Shown here: piece after piece, positions 44,458-52,437 of the stretch | How positions within the stretch are numbered: the stretch's first letter is position 1 | Layout: the number at the start of each line of letters is the position of its first letter | Assembly (NCBI GenBank): GCA_903918195.1 | Contig: CAIXDS010000083.1 | Span: 1 to 52,668, forward strand | Length of the DNA stretch: 52,668 bases | Source: an uncultured Acetobacteraceae bacterium | GTDB lineage: Bacteria; Pseudomonadota; Alphaproteobacteria; Acetobacterales; Acetobacteraceae | Reading direction: 5' to 3' | Notes under the pieces: model-generated | The model's input: only the letters and a program-made list of their open reading frames with translations | What the model was told of the DNA's origin: nothing | Database searches by the model: none | Program-made: the position numbers and the translations under genes

Positions 44458-44508
44458 CCCTGAAAGCGACGCGTGCGAGAGCATCGCCGTGCCGGGTAGA
44501 TTGTCAGC

Positions 44509-45321
44509 ATGGACGAAGGAGACCCGCCCCCGCCTGATGACGTCCTGCTGCGGCTCGACGGGTTTGAGGGCCCGCTCGATCTGCTGCTGGAACTGGCGCG
44601 CCGGCAGGAAGTTGATCTTGGCCAGATCTCGGTCACTGCCCTCGTCGATCAGTACCTGTCCGCCACCTCGGACGTCGGGTGCATTGACCTGGCGCGCGTG
44701 GCCGATTGGCTGGTGATGGCGGCGTGGCTGGTCTGGCTCAAGTCGCGGTTGCTGCTGCCGAAGGACGTGGAGGAAGCACGGCGGGCCGAAACAGCGGCGA
44801 AGACCCTCACCGACCGGCTGGCCGCGCTGGGCCGCATCCGCGTTGCCAGCGCCTGGCTCGAGCAGCGACCGCAGCTTGGACACGACATCTTCGGACGGGG
44901 GCGCCACGACGACATTGCGCCGGTCAGGCTGGAGTCGGCAGGCTACGTTGGGCTGCTCGAGGCGGCCGTCGCTGTCCTGCAAACCACCCTGCCGCCGGAG
45001 CCACCCGAAGCTTCCCCCCCTCCCCGGCCGAGGTTCTGGACGCCATACCAGGCGTTGGCGCGGATGCGGCAACTTGTCGCCGGGTTGCCGGATGGCAGCG
45101 ACCTGTTGCGGTTCGTGCCGAAGCTGGAGCCTGACCTGCCGGCACTTTCCCTGCGCACGCGGGTGGCCGTGTGCAGCACGCTGGTGGGTAGCCTGGAGCT
45201 GGCCCGCGGGGCTGAAATCCGGTTGCAGCAAGCGGAAACGTGGGGCGCGGTCACGGTCCACGCCGCCGTCGGGATGTCGGCAGAGCAGGATGCGGGCAGT
45301 CAGGTCAGCGTGAACGCCTGA
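44509..45321 (+). CDS. scpA: ScpA-like kleisin, inside transposon
   Basis: A 270-residue ScpA. The canonical N-terminal motif is intact: LDGFEGPLDLLLELARRQEV followed by DLGQISVTALVDQYL, then ADWLVMAAWLVWLKSRLLLP. The C-terminal winged helix ends RTRVAVCSTLVGSLELARGA. ScpA bridges SMC heads, so this protein may join or compete with the host's complex. It is the first gene inside the left end and on the same strand as tniA, which follows at 45433. It is a homologue of, but strongly different from, the copy at 41.8 kb. Confidence 0.92.
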   Translation: MDEGDPPPPDDVLLRLDGFEGPLDLLLELARRQEVDLGQISVTALVDQYLSATSDVGCIDLARVADWLVMAAWLVWLKSRLLLPKDVEEARRAETAAKTLTDRLAALGRIRVASAWLEQRPQLGHDIFGRGRHDDIAPVRLESAGYVGLLEAAVAVLQTTLPPEPPEASPPPRPRFWTPYQALARMRQLVAGLPDGSDLLRFVPKLEPDLPALSLRTRVAVCSTLVGSLELARGAEIRLQQAETWGAVTVHAAVGMSAEQDAGSQVSVNA

Positions 45322-45432
45322 CGTTCAGTTCCCATGGGTGGTGCCCCAACCGGTTGGCGCTCGAACCCGTGCATCGTCCCGCTGATGTGGGAGGTGGTAG
45401 GGTGTGGCCGGGGAACAGCGCAGAGACCCGCA

Positions 45433-47322
45433 ATGGAGCGGCACATTGTCGCCGGGGCTGTGGTGGACCATGCCGGCGGCCGCTGGCGTGTCGAGCGCCT
45501 GCTCGGGGCCGATGCTGTGATTCTGCGCAACGAGGCCGGAGAACTTGTCTCGGCTGACCCGGCAAGGATCGGCTTTCCAGACGACATCGCGCTCACTGCG
45601 CCGGGCAGCCCCAGGAACGAGCTTCGCTACACCGATGCCGAGTGGTCCGAAGCCGCAAGGCGGCTTGATCTGCTGACGGCGTTGGCCTGTTTGCCGCGCC
45701 GCGGCCGCGCGGATGTCGATCGGGTTGGGAAGGGACTCGGTGTGGGCCGGCGGCATGTCTTTTCGCTGCTTCGCCAGGTGCAGGCCGGTGCCGGGATCAC
45801 GGCATTCCTGCCCAGCCGCAAGCCGCGCGCCAGGCGCCTGGACGCTGCCGTTGAGGCGATCATCACGCACGAAATCGAGCAGCACTACGCCAGGGCAAAC
45901 CGTCCGAGCCTCAGCTCCCTCTGCGACGAGATCGGCAAGCGATGCCGTGTCGCCGGGGTGCTGCCACCATCCTGGCGCGCCGTGCAGGCGCGCGTTCGCG
46001 CCACCGATCAGGCATGGCTGACCGGGCGGCGACAAGGCCCGATCGCAGCACGATCCTTACGCCTGCTGACCGGTGCGCACCCCGGCGCAGCGGCGCCGTG
46101 GCAGCATGTACAAATCGACAGCACGCCCTGCGACATCCGTCTCGTACGGGAGGACGACAGGACCGTGATCGGCCGCCCGAACGCGACCTTCGCGATCGAC
46201 ATCTTCAGCCGCGTGGTCCTTGGCTTTTCGATTTCGCTTGAGGTGGCCTCGACGCTGACGGTCGCGACCTGCCTTGCCCACGCCTGCCTTCCCAAGGACG
46301 ACTGGCTGGCAAAGCGGGATCTACCGAAAGTTCATTGGCCGGTCTGGGGCCGGCCCGGCACGCTCGAATACGACCGGGGCGCCGAGAACGAGGCGCGCGG
46401 CATCCAGCGCGGCCTGCGGCGGTACGGTATCCACTCCAAGGTGCGGGCCACCGGCCATCCCGAGCAGCACGGCACCATCGAGCGCCTGATCGGCACGATG
46501 ATGCGCATCGTCCACGGGTTGCCCGGCACGACCTGGAGCAACGTGAACGAACGCGGCGAGAGCGAACCTGACAAGCAGGCCTGTCTCAGCCTGCCGGAAC
46601 TCGAGCGCATCCTGGCGCTTGCCATCGACAGCTACAACCACGCAGCCCATGCGGGCATCAGTGAACGTCCGCTCGATCGCTATCTTGCGTACTACCGGCG
46701 ACCCGACCTACCGGACCGCGAGCGCATTCCGCCCCGGCTTCCCGTCAATCGCCTGCTGCTCGATTTTCTTCCCTTCGAGACGCGGGCGCTGACGCGCTGC
46801 GGCATCAAGCTGTTCCGTGTCGACTACAGCTCGGTGGATTTGCTGCCGCTCTGGCGGCGCGACAACCAGCGCCGGGTCGAGCGGATCGTCGTGTATGACC
46901 CACGCAGCCTCGCCCAGGTCTGGATCGTTGACGAGATGACCGGCGACTATATCGCCGTCCCCTATCGGGTGCCGCACCCGGACATGACCTTGGCCCAGAG
47001 CGAGGCGGCGCGGCGCCGCCTGCAGGCACTGAAAGCCCAGGACCGTACCGAGCGCAGGCTGTTCGAAAACCTGGCGGAGATCCGCGCCATCGAGGCTGGT
47101 GCGCGATCGGCGACCAGCCGCCGCAAGGCCGAGCGGAGCCGGCAGGCCGCGAAATCCGCCCAGGCTACCGCCGCAGATGGCCGCCCGGGAACCGGCTCAC
47201 CGGCGGTTGGCACCGGAGACGATTGTGTCGGCGCTTCGCCCCGGGCCGGGACAGCGGCCACGACAGCGCCAGCCTGGGCCGGTCAGCTAATTGCGCCCTT
47301 CACCGACGTCGAGGTTCTATGA
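45433..47322 (+). CDS. tniA: TniA/TnsB-type transposase
   Basis: A 629-residue DDE transposase with a Mu-type C-terminal beta barrel. Order: N-terminal DNA-binding helices (about 60-210, RRGRADVDRVGKGLGVGRRH), catalytic core with VQIDSTPCDIRLVREDD (Asp 1), TLEYDRGAENEARGIQRGLR (Asp 2) and GHPEQHGTIERLIGTMMRIV (Glu), then beta barrel GIKLFRVDYSSVDLLPLWRR and a basic, Ala-rich tail with RRKAERSRQAAK that may bind TniB. The start is uncertain: the frame is open from 45334, and the ATG at 45433 precedes MERHIVAGAVVDHAGG. The stop is one base before the tniB start (TGACATGG). Confidence 0.93.
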   Translation: MERHIVAGAVVDHAGGRWRVERLLGADAVILRNEAGELVSADPARIGFPDDIALTAPGSPRNELRYTDAEWSEAARRLDLLTALACLPRRGRADVDRVGKGLGVGRRHVFSLLRQVQAGAGITAFLPSRKPRARRLDAAVEAIITHEIEQHYARANRPSLSSLCDEIGKRCRVAGVLPPSWRAVQARVRATDQAWLTGRRQGPIAARSLRLLTGAHPGAAAPWQHVQIDSTPCDIRLVREDDRTVIGRPNATFAIDIFSRVVLGFSISLEVASTLTVATCLAHACLPKDDWLAKRDLPKVHWPVWGRPGTLEYDRGAENEARGIQRGLRRYGIHSKVRATGHPEQHGTIERLIGTMMRIVHGLPGTTWSNVNERGESEPDKQACLSLPELERILALAIDSYNHAAHAGISERPLDRYLAYYRRPDLPDRERIPPRLPVNRLLLDFLPFETRALTRCGIKLFRVDYSSVDLLPLWRRDNQRRVERIVVYDPRSLAQVWIVDEMTGDYIAVPYRVPHPDMTLAQSEAARRRLQALKAQDRTERRLFENLAEIRAIEAGARSATSRRKAERSRQAAKSAQATAADGRPGTGSPAVGTGDDCVGASPRAGTAATTAPAWAGQLIAPFTDVEVL

Positions 47323-47323
47323 C

Positions 47324-48223
47324 ATGGGCGTGACCGCAACGGCCCATCTGGACGAGGCAGCCCGGCGGGCTCTGGATTTCGACGATGCCCATCGCATTGC
47401 GCTGATCGATCGTGACATCTGGATCGGCTATGGGCGCGCGCGCGACGCGCATGCCCGGCTGGAGCGTATCCTGCGATCGGAGCGGCGCATGCGGCCGGAT
47501 AATCTTATGATCGTCGGCGCCTCCAACAACGGCAAGACGGCCATTGCGCGGCGCTTCCTGGCCCGCCACGTCGTGCCGGAGGATCCGGATGCGGAGCGCA
47601 GCCGCATCCCGGTAGCCCTGATCCAGGCGCCGAACGGCCCGAAGATTCCCTTGCTGCTGGGCGCCATTGTCGCTTCGCTCGGCCGCGAACCGGCACGGCG
47701 CACGAGCACCGCCCAGCTCAGGACCGAGGCATATCGGACGATGCAGGACGTCGGATTGCGGCTGCTGCTGATCGACGATCTGCACAACATCCGCGGGAGC
47801 GGGGTTGGCAGCCTGCTGGTCGAGTTGCGCCAGATCGGATCGGTCACCGGGGTCTCGCTCGGCGCCTTCGCGACCAGGGAAATCGCCTACGCGCTGCGCC
47901 AGGACGAACAGCTTGCCAACCGCTTCGAGTTGCTGACCCTGCCCCGCTGGCAACTCGATGACGTGGAATATGCCCAGCTGCTGGCGACCTTCGAGCGGCA
48001 ACTGCCGCTGCGGCGGCCGTCCACTCTCATCTATCCGGAGCTCGCCGGACGCATTCTGGTGGCAGCCGGCGGTTTGATCGGCGGCATTGCCCACGTGCTG
48101 CGGCAAGCGGCGGTGGAAGCGATCCTGTCCGGCCACGAGCGCATCGACCGCTCCATGGTTGACAAGGCCGGTTCGACATCGCCGGAGCGCATCGAAGCCG
48201 TTGCGCAGGCAGCTGACCTCTGA
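47324..48223 (+). CDS. tniB: TniB/TnsC-type AAA+ ATPase
   Basis: A 299-residue AAA+ regulator that links target recognition by TniQ to the transposase. Walker A is VGASNNGKTAIARRF (about residues 65-75), Walker B is LLLIDDLHNIRGSG, sensor 1 is VSLGAFATREI, and the C-terminal lid with Arg finger candidates lies at LANRFELLTLPRW. Length matches TniB. An in-frame upstream start exists at 47291. The stop TGA is separated from the tniQ ATG by one base, as at the tniA-tniB junction. Confidence 0.94.
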   Translation: MGVTATAHLDEAARRALDFDDAHRIALIDRDIWIGYGRARDAHARLERILRSERRMRPDNLMIVGASNNGKTAIARRFLARHVVPEDPDAERSRIPVALIQAPNGPKIPLLLGAIVASLGREPARRTSTAQLRTEAYRTMQDVGLRLLLIDDLHNIRGSGVGSLLVELRQIGSVTGVSLGAFATREIAYALRQDEQLANRFELLTLPRWQLDDVEYAQLLATFERQLPLRRPSTLIYPELAGRILVAAGGLIGGIAHVLRQAAVEAILSGHERIDRSMVDKAGSTSPERIEAVAQAADL

Positions 48224-48224
48224 C

Positions 48225-49397
48225 ATGGCCCACCCCGGACTGAGCGACGGCGAAATGGCGCGCATGGCGGTGGCTGCACAGGCGTGGCTGCCGACCGATG
48301 TCCCGAGCACCCGGCGGCACATCCTCGACCTGCTGGTTCAGGCCACTGCGACCGGCGCCAATCCGATCGATGAACTTCGTCAGTCGATGTCACGGTGGTT
48401 CGGGGCGGATGCCGTGGTGATGCTGCCGCCGGTGTCGCCAGGAGCGGAACGGCCCGCGGCGCCCGACGGGATTGCTTTGGAGCCGCTCGCTGTCCTGCGT
48501 CGGCCGACGCTGTGGCCACAGCGTCCCAAGCGTCTGCCCGACGAGCTGTTCAGCAGTTGGCTCTGGCGAGTGTCGGTCGCGGCCGCGGCGCTGCCGGCTG
48601 ACTTTGCCCGGGACGTGGTTGGCGCCGCGTATAACGACATCGACCTGGCTATTGCGCCAGAGAGCGTGCGACGGCTGGCGCGGTTGAGCGGTCAGAGCGC
48701 CGGGCACCTTGCCGCCGGAACCCTGCCGGTGCAGCCCTGGGCGACTCAGGACACGATCGCCGGCATGGCCGAGGATATGATGTTGCGCCATGAGGGATTG
48801 CTGGCCACCCGAGACGGGCCAGCGGCGAGCGGCCGCGCGAAGCCGGTCCTGCAATACTGCCCACGCTGCCTGGCCGACGACGCTCGGCCGTATTTCCGGC
48901 GGCGTTGGCGGTTCGCCCCGATGGTCGCCTGCCTCGTGCACCGGTGCCTGCTGCACGATGGCTGCTGGCGGTGCGGCGCACCGGTGGCACTGTTGCGCCT
49001 GCGTGTGGTCAGCGCGCAGCCGCGGTGCGTTTCCTGCGACGCGTGGCTCGTCCACGCGCCCGCGATTGCCGCCGAACAAGTGGTTCCGCGGCAAGGCAAT
49101 CTTGAAGCCATGCTGTCCTATCTGGCAGCCCGGATCCCGGCCGCACAGCGCGGCTGCCACCTTGACCGGCTCGCCCGCCGCTTTGCACCTGGCCTGTCGC
49201 TCGCCAACCGTACGGTGGTTGTTGCGAAGCTGCTGCCGGCCACCGCCCGGGAGTGGTTCGGGGCAGCGGAAGATCCCCGCCACGATGCATCCTTGCAGAT
49301 GCTGGCAAGTGGCGTGCGTCATCTTGGCCCCGCGCTCCGCAGGCAGCGGCGTCGGTATCACGCCCGCCTGGCACAACCGGGTGGCAGAGGGTCGTAG
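48225..49397 (+). CDS. tniQ: TniQ target-selection protein
   Basis: A 390-residue TniQ. The recognisable domain begins about residue 105 (RLPDELFSSWLWRVSVAAAA) and includes zinc-binding cysteines YCPRCLADD, CLVHRCLLHDGCWRCG and RCVSCDAWL. In Tn5053/Tn402-like elements TniQ selects the target or cooperates with a res site; in Tn7-CAST it joins the guide complex. It has a 100-residue N-terminal extension of unknown fold (DVPSTRRHILDLLVQATA). It is the last gene of the plus-strand block and converges with the YubB-like gene. Confidence 0.9.
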   Translation: MAHPGLSDGEMARMAVAAQAWLPTDVPSTRRHILDLLVQATATGANPIDELRQSMSRWFGADAVVMLPPVSPGAERPAAPDGIALEPLAVLRRPTLWPQRPKRLPDELFSSWLWRVSVAAAALPADFARDVVGAAYNDIDLAIAPESVRRLARLSGQSAGHLAAGTLPVQPWATQDTIAGMAEDMMLRHEGLLATRDGPAASGRAKPVLQYCPRCLADDARPYFRRRWRFAPMVACLVHRCLLHDGCWRCGAPVALLRLRVVSAQPRCVSCDAWLVHAPAIAAEQVVPRQGNLEAMLSYLAARIPAAQRGCHLDRLARRFAPGLSLANRTVVVAKLLPATAREWFGAAEDPRHDASLQMLASGVRHLGPALRRQRRRYHARLAQPGGRGS

Positions 49398-49453
49398 GCG
49401 CGCGGCCATACCCGCCGCGCGGCGAGGACGGTCGGCGCCGGCGCCACCGCCGG

Positions 49454-50233
49454 CTATGTCCCCCCATAGTCGATCGCCAGGCGGAGCGTGATGTCCGGCC
49501 AGCCGGTCCGGATGCAAGCCAGCGCCCGCCACGGCGTCCAGTCAGCAGACCAGAAGCGGGTGCGAATCCCGGCATGCCCGGATGGCAGGGCCAGGATCTC
49601 GGGGCCGGAAAGACCTTCCTCGGTCACGTGCCGCAGCGGCCAGGTCGTGCCCCAATGGGTCCACAGCCAGGCAATGACCCGGGGATCGCCGGGGCCGAGC
49701 CGCAGCAGCGCCTCCGGCATCGGCACCAGCGCGTGCAGGTCGAGCGGACAGGCCATCGCCCGCCGGTCGTCCAGCGCTGCCTGCGCGCGGATTTCGACCC
49801 GTTCGCGCAGGCGCTCGGACAGGATTCTGGCGCCTTCGACGGAGATGCCGCGCAGCCCCGGCGGCGGCTCCAGCAACCTGTGCAGCCAGTCCTCCTGCTG
49901 CCGGTCCTCGCCGCGGAACGGCAGCACGCCCGGGCCGCGCGCCGCGGCGCGAAAGCCGGCCAGGACAGCCGCCGGCCCGGTGATGGTGAGTGTGTGGTGC
50001 AGCCAGTCCGGCGTTGGCAGCGCCAGGACGATCTCGCCGGCGCGGAGCGCGGGCGCCGTTTCGGCTTCTGCAAGGAATTCGCGCTGCCGGCTGGCGAGGG
50101 CCAGTTGATGCCGCTGGTGGCGGGACGTGCCGGCAATGGTTTGCGCCAGCCGCTCGGGGCGTCCGGCCTTGCGTGCTGGTTTGGCCGCACCGGCGCCGCT
50201 CCTGCTGCCGTCGGGGGGGCGGGGGCGGCGCAT
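49454..50233 (-). CDS. YubB/Api92-like protein, second copy
   Basis: A 259-residue protein homologous to that at 42.6 kb. The ferredoxin-like start is TPDWLHHTLTITGPAAVLAG; the WGT motif is AWLWTHWGTTWPLRHVT, and the end is FWSADWTPWRALACIRTGWP. Its basic, Pro/Arg-rich N-terminus (about 40 residues) could touch nucleic acid. The ATG is 3 bases after the recombinase stop, so recombinase and YubB-like protein are coupled in both copies of the module, pointing to a joint action. No known activity is assigned to the family; the assignment is by motif resemblance. Confidence 0.6.
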   Translation of the reverse strand: MRRPRPPDGSRSGAGAAKPARKAGRPERLAQTIAGTSRHQRHQLALASRQREFLAEAETAPALRAGEIVLALPTPDWLHHTLTITGPAAVLAGFRAAARGPGVLPFRGEDRQQEDWLHRLLEPPPGLRGISVEGARILSERLRERVEIRAQAALDDRRAMACPLDLHALVPMPEALLRLGPGDPRVIAWLWTHWGTTWPLRHVTEEGLSGPEILALPSGHAGIRTRFWSADWTPWRALACIRTGWPDITLRLAIDYGGT

Positions 50234-50236
50234 CGG

Positions 50237-51250
50237 CTACAGCCCGAGCAGTTTGGCCGGGCTGTCGGTGACCAGTTTGGCCCGGCGCACATAGCGGCGC
50301 ATGGTCCGCAGATCCTTCTGCCTGGTGTGGTCCATGATCTGCTCGTCGCGGGCGCCGTTGATATAGGCCTGGGTGATGAACCCGGCGCGCAGCCCGTGCG
50401 GGCTGAGCCGCTCCCCGGCGGGCGGCTGCAGCCCGGCGATGGCGGCGCGCCGGGCCAGGATATGGCGCACCCCGTCGGGATGCAGGGCGGCCGGGGCGAT
50501 CACGCCGCGCTGGTCGATGCCGCGGAACACCGGCCCGTAGCGGCACCCCGAGACCTCCAGCCACACTTCCAGGGCGCGCACCGGACAGGTGTCGGGCCGG
50601 CTGCCGCGCGGGATGCCGATGCTGACGCCCTTGCCGGTCTGGTCGCCCTTGGCGCGCGGGATCAGCAGGCGCAGGCCCTCGGCGGTGAGGGTGATGTGCT
50701 CGCGCTGGACGGCGACGAGTTCGGACCGGCGCAGCGCGCCGGCATAGCCGAGCAGCAGCAATGCCCGGTCGCGCCGGCCGGCCGGCGTCGCATCGCAGCT
50801 TGCGACCAGGCGCACCAACTCCTCGGTGGCGAGCGCCGCCGCCTGGCGCTGCGGGCGGCCGTAGGTGCGCTGGATACCGCGCAGCGTGTTGCGGATGGCC
50901 GGGTGCGCGCGCGGCCAGTCCTGGCCGGCGAGGCGGTGCGCCCGGCTCAGCGCCGCCAGCCGGCGCACCAGCGCGCTGCTGGTATGGGTGGTGGCGAGAG
51001 CGGCGAGATAGGCGGCGACCGTTTCCGGCGCGGCCGGCAGTGCTGTCCAGCCGGCGTCGCGACACCAGGCGCAGAAATGCTGCCAGTCGGCGCGATAGGC
51101 GCGCAGGGTGGCGGGGGCGAGGGCTTCCCGGGCGAAGTCGATCGCGGCGGCCAGTGCCGCCTGTGCCGCCAGCGAGCCGTCGCTGGGGTGGGTGAGAGCG
51201 CTGCCGTGCGATCGCTCTTCTTCCGGGGCGCAGCGGTCGGAATCGGTCAT
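50237..51250 (-). CDS. Tyrosine recombinase, complete
   Basis: A 337-residue phage-type integrase. Core-binding domain about 30-130 (LAPATLRAYRADWQHFCAWC), then catalytic domain: Arg I in GYAGALRRSELVAV, the LIPRAKGDQTG beta-hairpin Lys, HxxR in SPHGLRAGFITQAYINGARD, His/Trp-position His in MDHTRQKD, and the nucleophile Tyr in MRRYVRRAK. All pieces are present. In Tn402-like elements co-integrates are resolved by a serine enzyme; here this recombinase could serve that role, acting at a site next to its gene. The start is ATG at 51250; a TTG at 51268 is possible. Confidence 0.93.
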   Translation of the reverse strand: MTDSDRCAPEEERSHGSALTHPSDGSLAAQAALAAAIDFAREALAPATLRAYRADWQHFCAWCRDAGWTALPAAPETVAAYLAALATTHTSSALVRRLAALSRAHRLAGQDWPRAHPAIRNTLRGIQRTYGRPQRQAAALATEELVRLVASCDATPAGRRDRALLLLGYAGALRRSELVAVQREHITLTAEGLRLLIPRAKGDQTGKGVSIGIPRGSRPDTCPVRALEVWLEVSGCRYGPVFRGIDQRGVIAPAALHPDGVRHILARRAAIAGLQPPAGERLSPHGLRAGFITQAYINGARDEQIMDHTRQKDLRTMRRYVRRAKLVTDSPAKLLGL

Positions 51251-51313
51251 CGGGTGCGGAGAGTCCAAGGGGGATCAAGGGCTTGGCTGGCATTATGGCA
51301 CAATTACAGGGCT

Positions 51314-51336
51314 CGTGATAAGTGCCCATTATCACG
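51314..51336. promoter_or_regulatory. Inverted repeat between recombinase and HTH genes
   Basis: CGTGATAA and TTATCACG (51314-51321 and 51329-51336) form a perfect 8-bp inverted repeat with a 7-base centre. It lies in the AT-richer divergent region (51263-51404), so it could be an operator for the HTH protein or the core of a recombination site for the tyrosine recombinase. An 8-7-8 layout fits a crossover site for a tyrosine recombinase: two arms and a central overlap. Confidence 0.5.
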
Positions 51337-51404
51337 TGTGCCTGACGCCAAAAAACAACCCAGCACTGCTCGTAACATAGAAGTGAATTCTATATCTGGT
51401 CCCC

Positions 51405-51662
51405 GTGCAACGCCTCTCGCCCGCTGAATTTGTCGCCTTGCTGGCGCGCGCCGACATCAGCCAAGCCGGCTTCGCCCGGCTCGCTGGCCTCAGCGCGCGC
51501 CAAATCAACAACTGGTGCCGCGGCAGGGCCGCAGTGCCGTCCTGGGCCGCTCTCCTGGCCGTCGTGCTGCAGGAATTCTCGCCCGAGGCGCTCGCAATCA
51601 GGGTCGAGGAAGCGCGCGAAAGCCGGCAGGAACCGAGCCGGAACGGCCCAGCCGCCGCCTGA
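51405..51662 (+). CDS. Small helix-turn-helix protein
   Basis: An 85-residue protein starting at GTG. The HTH is clear: SPAEFVALLARADISQAGFA, RLAGLSARQINNWCRGRAAV, much like XRE or YdaS-type phage repressors. It diverges from the recombinase gene and faces scpB, so it probably represses the divergent promoter region that holds the inverted repeat. It ends 28 bases before the scpB stop. Confidence 0.75.
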   Translation: MQRLSPAEFVALLARADISQAGFARLAGLSARQINNWCRGRAAVPSWAALLAVVLQEFSPEALAIRVEEARESRQEPSRNGPAAA

Positions 51663-51690
51663 GCCAGGCCCCTGAAAGCCAGGATCGAAC

Positions 51691-52314
51691 CTATGCGCCG
51701 GACCCGGTCCTTGGCGCCTCTTCCTCCTCGGCCGACTCGTCGGCTTCGGACTCCGGGCTGCTCTCGTCTTTCCCCGCACCTCCGCCCGGGGCCGGGATCG
51801 GCAAGGCCAGGTAAAATCCCGGAATGTCGCGGATGCTGCGCAGGCCGAACTGGGCCAGGAACAGCGGTGTTGTCACCCACAAAGCGGGACTGCCGGCCAC
51901 CGGTTTGCGCCCCTGCGACGAGATCATCCCGGTCTCAAGCAGCAGATCCATGCTCGCCTGGGACAGCCCGACACCCCGGATCGCCTCTATCTCAGCACGG
52001 GTAAGCGGTTGGTACAAGGCAATCACCACCAGCACCTCCATCGCGGCCCTCGGCAGCCTGCGTCGCTCCGACAACGCCGACCGGAGCAGTTCAGCAAGAT
52101 CAGGCGCCGTGCGGAACACCCAGCCACCAGCAGTTTCAACAAGAACCACGCCTCGGTCGGCACAGTGAAGCTGCAGCGCCCGGAACACCCGGTCAGCGTC
52201 GAGGTGCGGCGGCAAGAGCGGACCCAGCGTCTTCCAGGTCACCGGTTCGGGACTGGCGAACACCAGCGCTTCGGCAAGCCGCAGCACAGCCAGCGGAACA
52301 TCGAGCCGGTCCAT
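51691..52314 (-). CDS. scpB: ScpB-like kite protein, inside transposon
   Basis: A 207-residue ScpB. The two winged-helix domains are visible: LAEALVFASPEPVTWKTLGP in the first and YQPLTRAEIEAIRGVGLSQA, then MDLLLETGMISSQGRKPVAG and SPALWVTTPLFLAQFGLRSI in the second, the family signature. An acidic tail (about 175-207) is unusual. ScpB is the kite partner of ScpA and binds its middle, so both partners are in one transposon but not in an operon. No smc gene accompanies them. The start is ATG at 52314; a GTG at 52323 is possible. Confidence 0.93.
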   Translation of the reverse strand: MDRLDVPLAVLRLAEALVFASPEPVTWKTLGPLLPPHLDADRVFRALQLHCADRGVVLVETAGGWVFRTAPDLAELLRSALSERRRLPRAAMEVLVVIALYQPLTRAEIEAIRGVGLSQASMDLLLETGMISSQGRKPVAGSPALWVTTPLFLAQFGLRSIRDIPGFYLALPIPAPGGGAGKDESSPESEADESAEEEEAPRTGSGA

Positions 52315-52361
52315 CCGCCCCACCCTGCCTCACCTGGCATGGCCGGCGCCAGCCACGCCAG

Positions 52362-52437
52362 CCTCAGGCAGTCAGAACAAACATAGCCTTCAGTGCAGCA
52401 CTAAAGCGCAAAGTGCAGCGGCCAAGGAAGAACGACA
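52362..52437 (-). repeat. Right transposon end with two or three TniA-type repeats
   Basis: Read inwards from 52437: TGTCGTTC, then CCGCTGCACTTTG (TGCACT 20 bases in), GTGCTGCACTGAAG (40 bases in) and a weaker GACTGCCTGAGG ending at 52362. Orientation is inverse to the left-end repeats, and fewer copies are present, giving asymmetric ends as in Tn7- and Tn402-like elements. The repeats lie in the scpB promoter. Confidence 0.7.

Larger units (their letters stand above)
44326..52437 (+). mobile_element. TniABQ transposon carrying ScpA, ScpB and a tyrosine recombinase (8.1 kb)
   Basis: Ends: the left reads TGTCGCTTTGCTTTGAGCAT from 44326, and the right, read inwards from 52437, TGTCGTTCTTCCTTGGCCGC; in both, TGCACT begins exactly 20 bases after the first T. 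Tn402/Tn5053-type transposons start with TGTC and carry repeated TniA-binding sites containing CTGCAC, which agrees. Inside, plus strand: scpA, tniA, tniB, tniQ; minus: a YubB-like gene and a tyrosine recombinase; plus: a small HTH gene; minus: scpB. There is no tnsA and no serine resolvase tniR. No 5-bp target duplication flanks the ends (left CTGAA, right GCGGC), so rearrangement after insertion, or different exact ends, must be considered. Confidence 0.8.

Noticed and set aside
49253..51427. A 724-codon open frame on the plus strand opposite the recombinase and YubB-like genes
   Set aside because: It is antisense to two genes with clear family motifs, has no recognisable domain, and its amino-acid use is that of a shadow frame.
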